A stretch of DNA of 41,873 nt from Mesorhizobium sp. M8A.F.Ca.ET.218.01.1.1 (GTDB lineage Bacteria > Pseudomonadota > Alphaproteobacteria > Rhizobiales > Rhizobiaceae): assembly GCF_004791165.1 (NCBI RefSeq), contig NZ_SRUZ01000005.1:510425-552297 (forward strand). Reading direction: 5' to 3'. The stretch's first letter is position 1; each line of letters opens with the position of its first letter. This document shows positions 1 to 6,768 of the stretch, in pieces. The translations under genes were made by a program, and so were the position numbers. The notes under the pieces are model-generated. The model did not search any database. It was not told where the DNA came from and saw nothing but the letters and a program-made list of their open reading frames with translations.

Positions 1-1217
1 GTCGTTGCCCCAGAACCCGTCACGCCGCTCACCGCGGCGCCGTCGGCACCCTTGGTGTCGGCGCCGGCCGCATTGCCGTCGCTGCCGACGCCGGTAATCA
101 CGTTGCCGCTCGCCGTGCCGCCTTCCGAGACGCTGTCCGTGTCGGCAACCGCCGTCGGCACGTCATCGATGATGGCAACGGCAAAGGTCGTGCTCGCGGT
201 GTCGCCGTCGACATCCGTGACGGTGATGCTGAAAGTGTCGGGAACCGTGTCGTTGGCGTCGTATCCGGTCGTGTGAACGGGATGGGTAACCGACTCGGTG
301 ACCGTGTAGTCATACTGGATGGCACCCGTGCCAGGATCGAACGACAGGATCGTGATGTAGCCGAACTCGCCCGCGATTTGCTGGTTAACGCCGGTCACGG
401 TGGTGCCGTTGATGACGATCGAGCCGATGCCATCGGGTGCGTCGATGCTGATCGTGCCGACGCCGGAGGTTTCGGAGTTGCTTGGTGCGTCGCTGCCCGG
501 CGATTGTTGCGAGCCGCCATCGAGGCCGGTTTCGCTGGCCGCCTGGCCAGGGTCGGTCAGGGACATGGCCACCACGGAGACGCCCCTGTCGACCAAGGAA
601 GGGAACAGCTCGCGATGATCCAGCTGCCCAAAATGCAGGTCAGTCGGCGGCAGCAATGCCGAAAGGCCGAAGCCGTCGCCGATCCCGCCGGCAGGCTGTT
701 CGAAATTGCCGCCGGCGCTCGAGGCCGAACCTCCCGGGCCCGCCGAGATGGAACCATCCGTGCCAAACGCGACATCGACATGGCTCGCTTCCAGCGCGGC
801 GATCAAGGCCACGCGCGGCACTTCGACTTCGCCGATGATGAAGGTCGGCACATTCAGGGCGCCGTCCTTGATGACGATGACCGAGCCGTCCGCCTGCTCG
901 AGCACGAGGTTGTGCCCGTCGACCTTGATGTTGTCGATCGAGACATTGGCGGGAAGTCTGACGACGTTGCTTGCGTCGGCGACGTATTCGTGTGGGGCAT
1001 TTGCCGCTGGCGGAGCAGCCGCTGGCGCACCGCCGCCGACATCGACGGGCACGGGTTCGGCCGAAGCCGGCGCCGTTTGGGCCGGTGCCGCCGCCTGCTC
1101 GGCCGGTGCGGCCTGCGCCACCAACTGGATCGGCGCTGTCAGGTCCTGGTGATCGTTGGAGACGGAATGCTCGTCCCACGAGTTCGAAACGTTGTCCAAT
1201 TCAATACTGGTCGCCAT
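1..1217 (-). CDS. LapA-like type I secreted repeat adhesin, N-terminal part (runs off left edge)
   Basis: Open for 405 codons from ATG at 1217 to the window edge with no stop, so only the N-terminal part is visible. It begins MATSIELDNVSNSWDEH and has no signal peptide, as expected for a type I secreted protein whose signal is C-terminal. Residues about 27-65 are Ala/Pro/Gln-rich. Residues about 70-130 form a compact beta-rich block (LPANVSIDNIKVDGHNL, then PTFIIGEVEVPRVALIAAL) that may be a retention module. A Gly/Ser-rich linker follows. From about residue 250 Ig/VCBS-like repeats begin (GTISIDAPDGIGSIVING; DVDGDTASTTFAVAIIDDVP). The repeats resemble the T1SS-143 type found in giant adhesins. 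It is divergent from a LapG-type protease and close to a complete type I exporter, which supports an adhesin retained at the outer membrane. The ligand and full length are unknown. Confidence 0.85.
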   Translation of the reverse strand, partial: MATSIELDNVSNSWDEHSVSNDHQDLTAPIQLVAQAAPAEQAAAPAQTAPASAEPVPVDVGGGAPAAAPPAANAPHEYVADASNVVRLPANVSIDNIKVDGHNLVLEQADGSVIVIKDGALNVPTFIIGEVEVPRVALIAALEASHVDVAFGTDGSISAGPGGSASSAGGNFEQPAGGIGDGFGLSALLPPTDLHFGQLDHRELFPSLVDRGVSVVAMSLTDPGQAASETGLDGGSQQSPGSDAPSNSETSGVGTISIDAPDGIGSIVINGTTVTGVNQQIAGEFGYITILSFDPGTGAIQYDYTVTESVTHPVHTTGYDANDTVPDTFSITVTDVDGDTASTTFAVAIIDDVPTAVADTDSVSEGGTASGNVITGVGSDGNAAGADTKGADGAAVSGVTGSGAT

Positions 1218-1225
1218 AGCTTAAA

Positions 1226-1232
1226 CCCCTCC
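1226..1232 (-). promoter_or_regulatory. Ribosome binding site of the adhesin gene
   Basis: On the minus strand GGAGGGG lies 8 bases before the ATG at 1217. This is a near-perfect Shine-Dalgarno sequence and supports that start. Confidence 0.75.
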
Positions 1233-1343
1233 GGCATTTCCCGGAAAGAGACAGGTGGCGCCTCGACTTTGCAACGGTCCATCAATCCATTCTATATATT
1301 TGGATATGCCTGCGATAACTTTTTTTACGCTTGGTAAACTGTG

Positions 1344-1365
1344 AACATATAATCAGTTATATGTT
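1344..1365. promoter_or_regulatory. Perfect 9+9 inverted repeat, candidate operator
   Basis: Arms AACATATAA (1344-1352) and TTATATGTT (1357-1365) are exact reverse complements around a 4-base spacer. The site is 127 bases upstream of the adhesin start and about 176 bases upstream of the protease start. Size and symmetry suit a dimeric regulator. Which protein binds it is not known; the ribbon-helix-helix protein of the neighbouring operon is one candidate. Confidence 0.5.
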
Positions 1366-1432
1366 GTCTTGGACGCATGGCGCTTCGCCGCGAGCGATGC
1401 GAACAATCCGGTAAATAGAAGTATAAATACGT

Positions 1433-1444
1433 GTAAAATTTTAC
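1433..1444. promoter_or_regulatory. 12-base perfect palindrome GTAAAATTTTAC
   Basis: An unspaced palindrome in the AT-rich divergent region, about 97 bases before the protease start. It could be a regulator site or simply part of an AT-rich promoter. Chance occurrence in AT-rich DNA is possible. Confidence 0.3.
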
Positions 1445-1540
1445 TCAAATTAGCAAACCGATTATACAGGAAAGTTATCCACCTTCCTTTCCAGTAATTT
1501 GAGACAAGATTGGTAGCGTCCACGGTCAAAGGTGGGCGTC

Positions 1541-2494
1541 ATGAAAAAACAAAAGAATGCTCCGGGGAAGAGCAAGCTCAAGCTGCTTCTGCTGGCAGTG
1601 GGGATGGCCGGCTCGGCGCAACCAGCCCTTGCCGGGCCGGTCGTCAGGGATTTCCTGCCCGAAACAGCGCTGCTTGGGACGGTCCAGGCGCCGCATGGTC
1701 TCGGCGGTATTTCGCTGCAAAGGTACCAGCCCTGGCAGCCGGCCGCCCCCTACCAGATCAGCCTTGTCCTGAACGGCTACAGTCCCGTTCCAGCGCAAGA
1801 CGGCTCCAGCGCCTCGACCGCGCAAGAAGGCAGGGGGGTCGACCCGATGCAGACTGCGTCGATTATCCCGGGCGTGTTCGGGTCGGTTGCATTGTCCATG
1901 CGCAATTTTCCCGTTTCGGCGCGCTGGGCACCGGTCTACCAGGCCATAACCGGTTGCACCGTGGGCAGTCCCTGTGACCACAAGAGCCCGGCCTTCGCGG
2001 CCATGGTCTCGGCCGCCCAAGGCAAGGGCTTTGTCGAAAAACTGTCATTCATCAACAGCGGCATCAACCACCTGATCGCCTACAAGAAGGACAGCGTCGT
2101 TTACGGCAAGCTCGACTACTGGGCGAAACCTTCGGAAATCCTCGCCAATCGCGCCGGTGACTGCGAGGACTTCGCCATCCTCAAGATGACGGCGTTGCTG
2201 AGGGCCGGCATTCCGGCACGCAGCATGTCGCTCGTCGTTCTCCAGGACCGCAAGCGAGGTTTCTTCCACGCCGTGCTTTCGGTGAGCACTGCAGGCGGCG
2301 CTTACATTCTCGACAGTCTCAACAACACGGTGCTCAAGGACAGCGCGCTCCCGGACTACCAGCCACTGTATTCGTTCAGCACCGACCGGGCATGGATCCA
2401 CGGGTCCAAACCGGGGGCCGCGCAGATGGCCGACGTCAAGGGCGGTTTCGAAACCGTCGCGCCTGGCGAAGGCGCGCTGCTGGAAGTCAAGTAA
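1541..2494 (+). CDS. LapG-like periplasmic transglutaminase-like cysteine protease (BTLCP family)
   Basis: 317 residues. The N-terminus is a signal peptide (MKKQKNAPGKSKLK, hydrophobic LLLLAVGMAG, cleavage near QPALAG), so the protein acts in the periplasm. The BTLCP catalytic triad is visible: Cys208 in GDCEDFA, His243 in FFHAVLS and Asp258 in YILDSL. Spacing is close to that of Pseudomonas fluorescens LapG (C135, H172, D189). The residues beside the Cys (D-C-E) match the calcium-binding pair known in LapG. Family members clip the N-terminus of LapA-type adhesins and release them from the cell, and the divergent gene is just such an adhesin. ATG at 1541 is preferred because AAGGTGGG precedes it; an in-frame GTG at 1532 is also possible. 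The gene converges on the ribbon-helix-helix/PAS gene. Confidence 0.88.
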   Translation: MKKQKNAPGKSKLKLLLLAVGMAGSAQPALAGPVVRDFLPETALLGTVQAPHGLGGISLQRYQPWQPAAPYQISLVLNGYSPVPAQDGSSASTAQEGRGVDPMQTASIIPGVFGSVALSMRNFPVSARWAPVYQAITGCTVGSPCDHKSPAFAAMVSAAQGKGFVEKLSFINSGINHLIAYKKDSVVYGKLDYWAKPSEILANRAGDCEDFAILKMTALLRAGIPARSMSLVVLQDRKRGFFHAVLSVSTAGGAYILDSLNNTVLKDSALPDYQPLYSFSTDRAWIHGSKPGAAQMADVKGGFETVAPGEGALLEVK

Positions 2495-2534
2495 AGGCAA
2501 GGTGGTCGCTTCCTGTCCCGGCTCAATGCCGAGA

Positions 2535-2578
2535 GCAATTCCGGGAAAAGTGCGCAGCGCTTTGCCATTGGGAATTGC
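2535..2578 (+). repeat. Dispersed palindromic repeat, copy 1
   Basis: Begins GCAATTCC, continues GGGAAAAGTGCGCAGCGC and ends GGAATTGC, so the ends are inverted repeats. It shares its core (GGAAAAGTGCGCAGCG) with copies at 14206-14273, 36198-36241 and 36258-36288. It lies between two convergent genes, 40 bases after the protease stop, where it could also act as a bidirectional transcript end. Confidence 0.75.
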
Positions 2579-2625
2579 CGTGAAAACAAGGAGATGGAAC
2601 GGTTTCCGCGAAAGGATGAGCCGCT

Positions 2626-3267
2626 CTATCCGTTGAAGACAAAAGCCATCAGCAATTCCAGGTCCTGCACCGGGGCGCGCACCACGTTCAGCTGGCCCCG
2701 GTAGCGGCGCTCGCCGGCACCGATCACAAATCCGCTCGCAACGGCAACGTCGCCATTGGTGTCAAGGCGCGCGAATATATCCGCCACGTTGAGATCCAGC
2801 GCCAGCTTCAGGTCCTGCCGCGTGTCCTGGTCGAATGCTGTCGGCAACTGCCGTTTGACCAGTTGCTGGAACGACGCATTGAACGTCACGATCTTCTTCG
2901 TCGATGCCAAGGCGAAAGCCGGCGACGGACAGGCAAGCAGAATGGCGTTTACCGTCCTGATCGACGCAAGCTTGCGCAGGTTCAGGTTCTCGTTCCCCGA
3001 TTCGCGTATGCAGGCGACCCGAATTGCCGAGGTCAGGTTTCCTTTTTCCGCGTGACTTTCGGCGATCTCGTCGACCAGCATGCCGATCGTGCATTTGCGG
3101 CTCTCGGCCATCTGCTTCAGCGAAACCCAGAAAGCCCGCTCAAGACGGATGCCGCGCCTTACGCCGCCGCGCGCCACGACGCGGAACTCGAGCTCGAAAT
3201 CTTCTGTCGGGAGCGGCAGAAGCAAACGGTCTTTCAAGGTCCGGGGAGAGATGGCGTTATCGCTCAC
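2626..3267 (-). CDS. Ribbon-helix-helix (RHH_4-like) plus PAS-like domain protein, putative regulator of the adhesin system
   Basis: 213 residues. Residues about 33-90 match the RHH_4-type ribbon-helix-helix pattern: a short basic strand (RRGIRLERAFW), a helix (VSLKQMAESRKCTIGMLVDEI) and a GNLTSAIRV segment. Residues about 105-211 look like a PAS-type fold (ILLACPSPAFALASTKKIVTFN, and YRGQLNVVRAPVQDLELLMAFVF near the end). The fold assignments are from pattern recognition only. The start is GTG at 3267, inside the end of the adaptor gene (11-base overlap), which implies translational coupling. It is the last gene of the TolC-LapB-LapC operon, in the place where a LapD-type receptor might be expected. 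No c-di-GMP motif, membrane segment or signal peptide is seen, so it is probably cytoplasmic. DNA binding, its target and the PAS ligand are inferences. Confidence 0.75.
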   Translation of the reverse strand: MSDNAISPRTLKDRLLLPLPTEDFELEFRVVARGGVRRGIRLERAFWVSLKQMAESRKCTIGMLVDEIAESHAEKGNLTSAIRVACIRESGNENLNLRKLASIRTVNAILLACPSPAFALASTKKIVTFNASFQQLVKRQLPTAFDQDTRQDLKLALDLNVADIFARLDTNGDVAVASGFVIGAGERRYRGQLNVVRAPVQDLELLMAFVFNG

Positions 3268-4546
3268 TCATTGCCTCCTGACGTGCCTTGTTGATCGGCT
3301 TCAGCAGGTAGCTCAGGATCGTCTTGCGCCCGGTCTTGATATCCACGGAACAGATCATGCCGGGGATGATCGAATATGCCTTTCCGTCTCGCACCAGTGT
3401 CGATTTCTCGGTTGCAACACGCACCTGATAATAGGGTTCGCCCGTCTTCTGATCGACCAGGCTGTCCGCGGTAATGTTGGAAACCTTGCCTTCGATGCCG
3501 CCAAAGATCGAGAAGTCGTAAGCCGTGACTTTTATCAAGGCATCCTGATCGGGGCGGATAAAGGCGACATCGCGGGGCGAAACACGTGCTTCTACCAGCA
3601 ATGTCTCGGAAGTAGGCACGATGCCGGCTACGACAGTACCGGGCTGGACGAAGGCGCCGACGGTGTTCAGTTCCATCGTGTTGACGATACCGTCCACCGG
3701 CGAGCGGATATCCGTTCGCGCGACCTTGTCGGTCGCGCCGCGAATGGTTTCGTCCACCACCGAAAGATCGGCCAAGGCCTGCGTCAGGTCATCGAGTGCT
3801 TCCTGCTTCAATTGCAGCCCGAGTTCCTCGACCTGGAGCTGCGCCTCGGTGATCGCCGACTTGGCTTTCTTTATCGTCTCGCCGGCCAGGTTCAATTGGC
3901 CGTTGAGTTCGGTTTGCTCCTGCTCGACCTTGAGCTGCTCGGTCCTTGCCATCAGACCCTTCTTGACCATCGCCTCGACCAGCGTCGCCTGTTGGTCGCT
4001 CACAGCCAGGTTTTTTGTCAATCGGTCGAGATTGGCGTTCGCTTCGTCGAGTTCCTTTTCGCGCTGGTCGAGGCGCGACTTGAGCACCGACAGCTTGTTG
4101 TCGAAGTTTTCGCGTCGGGCAACGAGGAGATTTTGCTCGTTGTCGCAGATTTCCGGCGCCACCGCCTGAATGTCCTGCGGACATGGAAACGATCCGCTGA
4201 TGCTGCCGCTCTGTTCGTATTTGAGCCTGGCGATGCGTGTCTGCAGGGCTCGCGCCTTGGCTTGCTGTTCGCCGAGGCTGGACGTGTTCAAAGTATTGTC
4301 GAGACGAATGATAAGGTCGTTCTTCCTGACGACCTGCCCCACCTTCACGGCGATTTCCTGAACGACGCCCGGCTCGCTGGCCTGGATGACCTGGGTCTTG
4401 GAGGCCGGTATGACCTTGCCATCGCCACGCGCGATCTCGTCGACCTCGGCGAATGATGACCAGGCGACAAAGGCGACGAAGAGCGCCGCTATGATGAATA
4501 TGGACGCCGTCGCGAAAAGCGGCGGGCGGTCTTCTCTGGCAAGCAT
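3257..4546 (-). CDS. HlyD/LapC-like periplasmic adaptor of type I secretion
   Basis: 429 residues, the usual length for HlyD-family membrane fusion proteins. A short cytoplasmic tail (MLAREDRPP) precedes one membrane segment (residues about 10-32, ATASIFIIAALFVAFVAW). Next come the first lipoyl half (GDGKVIPASKTQVIQASEPG and VQEIAVKVGQVVRKNDLIIRLD), a long alpha-helical coiled coil (about 95-255), the second lipoyl half (RSPVDGIVNTMELNTVGAFV) and a C-terminal beta domain (DQKTGEPYYQVRV, IIPGMICSVDI). It would link the inner-membrane ABC exporter to the TolC-like channel for adhesin export. ATG at 4546. It follows the exporter gene after 50 bases that hold a perfect hairpin, and overlaps the next gene by 11 bases. 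Confidence 0.93.
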   Translation of the reverse strand: MLAREDRPPLFATASIFIIAALFVAFVAWSSFAEVDEIARGDGKVIPASKTQVIQASEPGVVQEIAVKVGQVVRKNDLIIRLDNTLNTSSLGEQQAKARALQTRIARLKYEQSGSISGSFPCPQDIQAVAPEICDNEQNLLVARRENFDNKLSVLKSRLDQREKELDEANANLDRLTKNLAVSDQQATLVEAMVKKGLMARTEQLKVEQEQTELNGQLNLAGETIKKAKSAITEAQLQVEELGLQLKQEALDDLTQALADLSVVDETIRGATDKVARTDIRSPVDGIVNTMELNTVGAFVQPGTVVAGIVPTSETLLVEARVSPRDVAFIRPDQDALIKVTAYDFSIFGGIEGKVSNITADSLVDQKTGEPYYQVRVATEKSTLVRDGKAYSIIPGMICSVDIKTGRKTILSYLLKPINKARQEAMSER

Positions 4547-4561
4547 TTCCTACGCCCCGTT

Positions 4562-4588
4562 ATTATATCGGGTTTAGCCCGATATAAT
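4562..4588 (-). promoter_or_regulatory. Perfect 11-bp stem-loop between exporter and adaptor genes
   Basis: Arms ATTATATCGGG (4562-4572) and CCCGATATAAT (4578-4588) are exact reverse complements with a 5-base loop. It fills most of the 50-base intercistronic gap, just upstream of the adaptor ribosome binding site (TAGGAA before ATG). It could be an mRNA processing or stability element that sets adaptor level relative to exporter, a partial attenuator, or a protein-binding site. No U-tract follows, so a simple terminator is unlikely. Confidence 0.6.
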
Positions 4589-4596
4589 TTGTTCAT

Positions 4597-6729
4597 TCAG
4601 GAATTGGTTCTCTGCAGCGCCTGAATGACTTGTTCTTTTGGCCCGTCAGCAACGATCCTTCCTTGTTCGACAACAATAAGGCGATCGGCCAGTTCGAGCA
4701 TGCTGAAGCGATGCGTCGAGACGATCAGCGTCGTGTTGCGGTCAAAAGCGGTCTTCAGTTGCTTGATCAGCTGTCGTTCCGAAGCCAGGTCCATCGAGCC
4801 GGACGGTTCATCCAGAAAGACGATCTTCGGCTTGGTCAAAAGCAGCCGGGCAATCGCCACCGTCTGTCTCTGCCCGCCGGAAAGATTGGTGCCTCGCTCG
4901 CCGACATTCATGTCGTAGCCGCGTGGATGGCGAGAGACGAACTCGTCGACGCCGGCGGCTTTTGCAGCTTCGATGATCTGCTCGTCGGTCGCCTCCGGAG
5001 ATGCCATGAGCAGGTTCTCCTTCACGGTGCCCGAAAACAGATCGCCAGCTTGCGCGACGATGCCGACGGCGGCGCGCACCTCCGACGGGTGATACTGGCG
5101 GATGTCGATGCCATCCAGCAGCAGCTCGCCCGAGCTCGGCAGGAAAAGCCTGCCGATCAGGCGTCCCATCGTCGTCTTGCCCGACCCGATGCGGCCGATG
5201 ATGCCGATGCGTTCGCCCGGTTTCACCGAGAAGTTCAGGCCGGACAGAACCTCGTTTTCCGATCCGGGATAGACGAAGCCGACATTCTTGAACGTCATCG
5301 CTCCATTGCGGATCGGGCGATTGACAAAGCCCACCGTGTCCGGCCGGTCCTCCGGTTGGGACATGATGGAATTCACCATTCTCAAGGAGAGCATGGCCTG
5401 GCGAAATCTCGACAAGGTGATCGCGATCTGGCCGAGCGGAGCCACGGCCCGGCTCGCCAGCATCACCGTTCCGATAATGGCTCCTGTCGATACATGCCCT
5501 TCCGAAAAGGCATAGGCTCCGGCCACGACCAGGGCGACCGTCACAAGCTGCTGGATGGCCTGGGTGATGTTGCCGGCCGCGGCCGAGAGCTGCTTGATCT
5601 TCTCGGAGGTGTTGGCCGCATTCTTCGAATGCTCGCCCCACTTCCTCAGCAAATAGGCTTCGGCGCGCAGCGACTTGATTGTTTCCAGCGTGGAGATGGA
5701 CTCGACCAGCAAGGCCTGGCGCTGGGATGCTTCGTTCATCGAGGCGGCGACCCGTTTGCCGATGCGATGTTGCGTGACGAGGCCGACGATTACCGACGCC
5801 ACAAATGCCAGGGCCGGTATGATGACCAACCAATCGCCGATCGCGTAGATGACCAGCAGGAAGATGAAGACAAAGGCCGTGTCGATGAAGACGCTGATGG
5901 TGTTGGAGGTGAAAAACTCCCTGACGAACTCATATTGAGTGACACGGTTGGCATATTCGCCGGTCGAGCCAGGTCGCGCGGACAAGGATGAATTCAGCAC
6001 CTTCTCGAACAGCAGATACGATATCCGCAGGTCCGCCTTGCGCCCGGCATAGTCGATGAGCGAGGCGCGGGCCGTCTTCAGGAGCAGGTCGAAGAGAATG
6101 ACGGCACCGATACCGATCGCCAACACCCAGAGCGTCGATATCGCCTTGTTCGGCAATATACGGTCATAGACGTTCATGGTGAAGATCGGCGAGGCGATGG
6201 CCAGCAGGTTGATGAAAATCGCCGACAGCACGACCTTCGAATAGGTGCGCCAGAAAGCGCCCATCGTTCCCGTCAGCCAATGGCGCCGTTCGATCTGCTG
6301 CGCCGACCCGACCTTCATGCCTTCGGTGGCGTTGGCATAGGTGATCGAGAAGGATACGCCGCCACTGATGTAACTCGCGGCCAGCTCGGATTTGCCGATA
6401 GTCGTGCGCCCGTCTTCCTGCGGCGCCGTGAGATACCCGTCGCCATCGATTTCGGCCAGCAGGGCGATCGGCAACTGGCTGACACGGAAGATAATTGCCG
6501 GAAGATCGACGCGACCGCGCAGGAAGTCGCGATGATTGAATTCGTGGGTCTCGAGACCGATGCGTTCGGCAAGATGCCGGATCTCGGTGACCTCGATGCG
6601 CGTGTCCGAAATCGGCACCCCGGCAAACAGCACGGTCTCCGCACTCGGCCTGCCGAGATAGGCCGCAATCGCCGAAAAGCAGGCCTTGAACGCCTCCTTG
6701 GGCGACAGAATATGTGGCTGCTGATTCAC
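4597..6729 (-). CDS. LapB-like type I secretion ABC transporter (permease-ATPase fusion)
   Basis: 710 residues, typical for LapB/HlyB exporters. Residues 1-135 are a C39-like domain without the catalytic Cys/His/Asp set, as in exporters that do not cleave a leader. Residues about 160-440 are the ABC transmembrane domain (for example VVLSAIFINLLAIASPIFTM, FIDTAFVFIFLLVIYAIGDW). The ATPase domain follows: Walker A GRIGSGKTT (about residue 511), signature LSGGQRQ, Walker B KIVFLDEP, H-loop STHR. The likely substrate is the adhesin at the left edge. The start is GTG at 6729 with only a weak Shine-Dalgarno. It lies 39 bases downstream of the TolC-like gene in the same operon. Confidence 0.95.
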   Translation of the reverse strand: MNQQPHILSPKEAFKACFSAIAAYLGRPSAETVLFAGVPISDTRIEVTEIRHLAERIGLETHEFNHRDFLRGRVDLPAIIFRVSQLPIALLAEIDGDGYLTAPQEDGRTTIGKSELAASYISGGVSFSITYANATEGMKVGSAQQIERRHWLTGTMGAFWRTYSKVVLSAIFINLLAIASPIFTMNVYDRILPNKAISTLWVLAIGIGAVILFDLLLKTARASLIDYAGRKADLRISYLLFEKVLNSSLSARPGSTGEYANRVTQYEFVREFFTSNTISVFIDTAFVFIFLLVIYAIGDWLVIIPALAFVASVIVGLVTQHRIGKRVAASMNEASQRQALLVESISTLETIKSLRAEAYLLRKWGEHSKNAANTSEKIKQLSAAAGNITQAIQQLVTVALVVAGAYAFSEGHVSTGAIIGTVMLASRAVAPLGQIAITLSRFRQAMLSLRMVNSIMSQPEDRPDTVGFVNRPIRNGAMTFKNVGFVYPGSENEVLSGLNFSVKPGERIGIIGRIGSGKTTMGRLIGRLFLPSSGELLLDGIDIRQYHPSEVRAAVGIVAQAGDLFSGTVKENLLMASPEATDEQIIEAAKAAGVDEFVSRHPRGYDMNVGERGTNLSGGQRQTVAIARLLLTKPKIVFLDEPSGSMDLASERQLIKQLKTAFDRNTTLIVSTHRFSMLELADRLIVVEQGRIVADGPKEQVIQALQRTNS

Positions 6730-6768
6730 GATCCGCCCGCCAGGACCCTCAACCTCCCTTACACCGGC

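Larger units (their letters stand above)
1218..1540. other. AT-rich divergent intergenic region between adhesin and protease
   Basis: This 323-base gap separates two divergent genes and must hold both promoters. It is much richer in A+T than the flanking genes. It contains two perfect palindromes (1344-1365 and 1433-1444, listed separately). No convincing -35/-10 pair was identified and no small gene is recognisable. Confidence 0.6.

Noticed and set aside
2626..3267. PilZ or LapD-like c-di-GMP receptor
   Set aside because: No RxxxR/DxSxxG PilZ motif, no GGDEF/EAL remnant and no membrane segment; the pattern fits a ribbon-helix-helix domain instead.
4562..4588. Rho-independent terminator inside the export operon
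   Set aside because: No U-tract follows the stem in the direction of transcription and essential downstream genes would be cut off.
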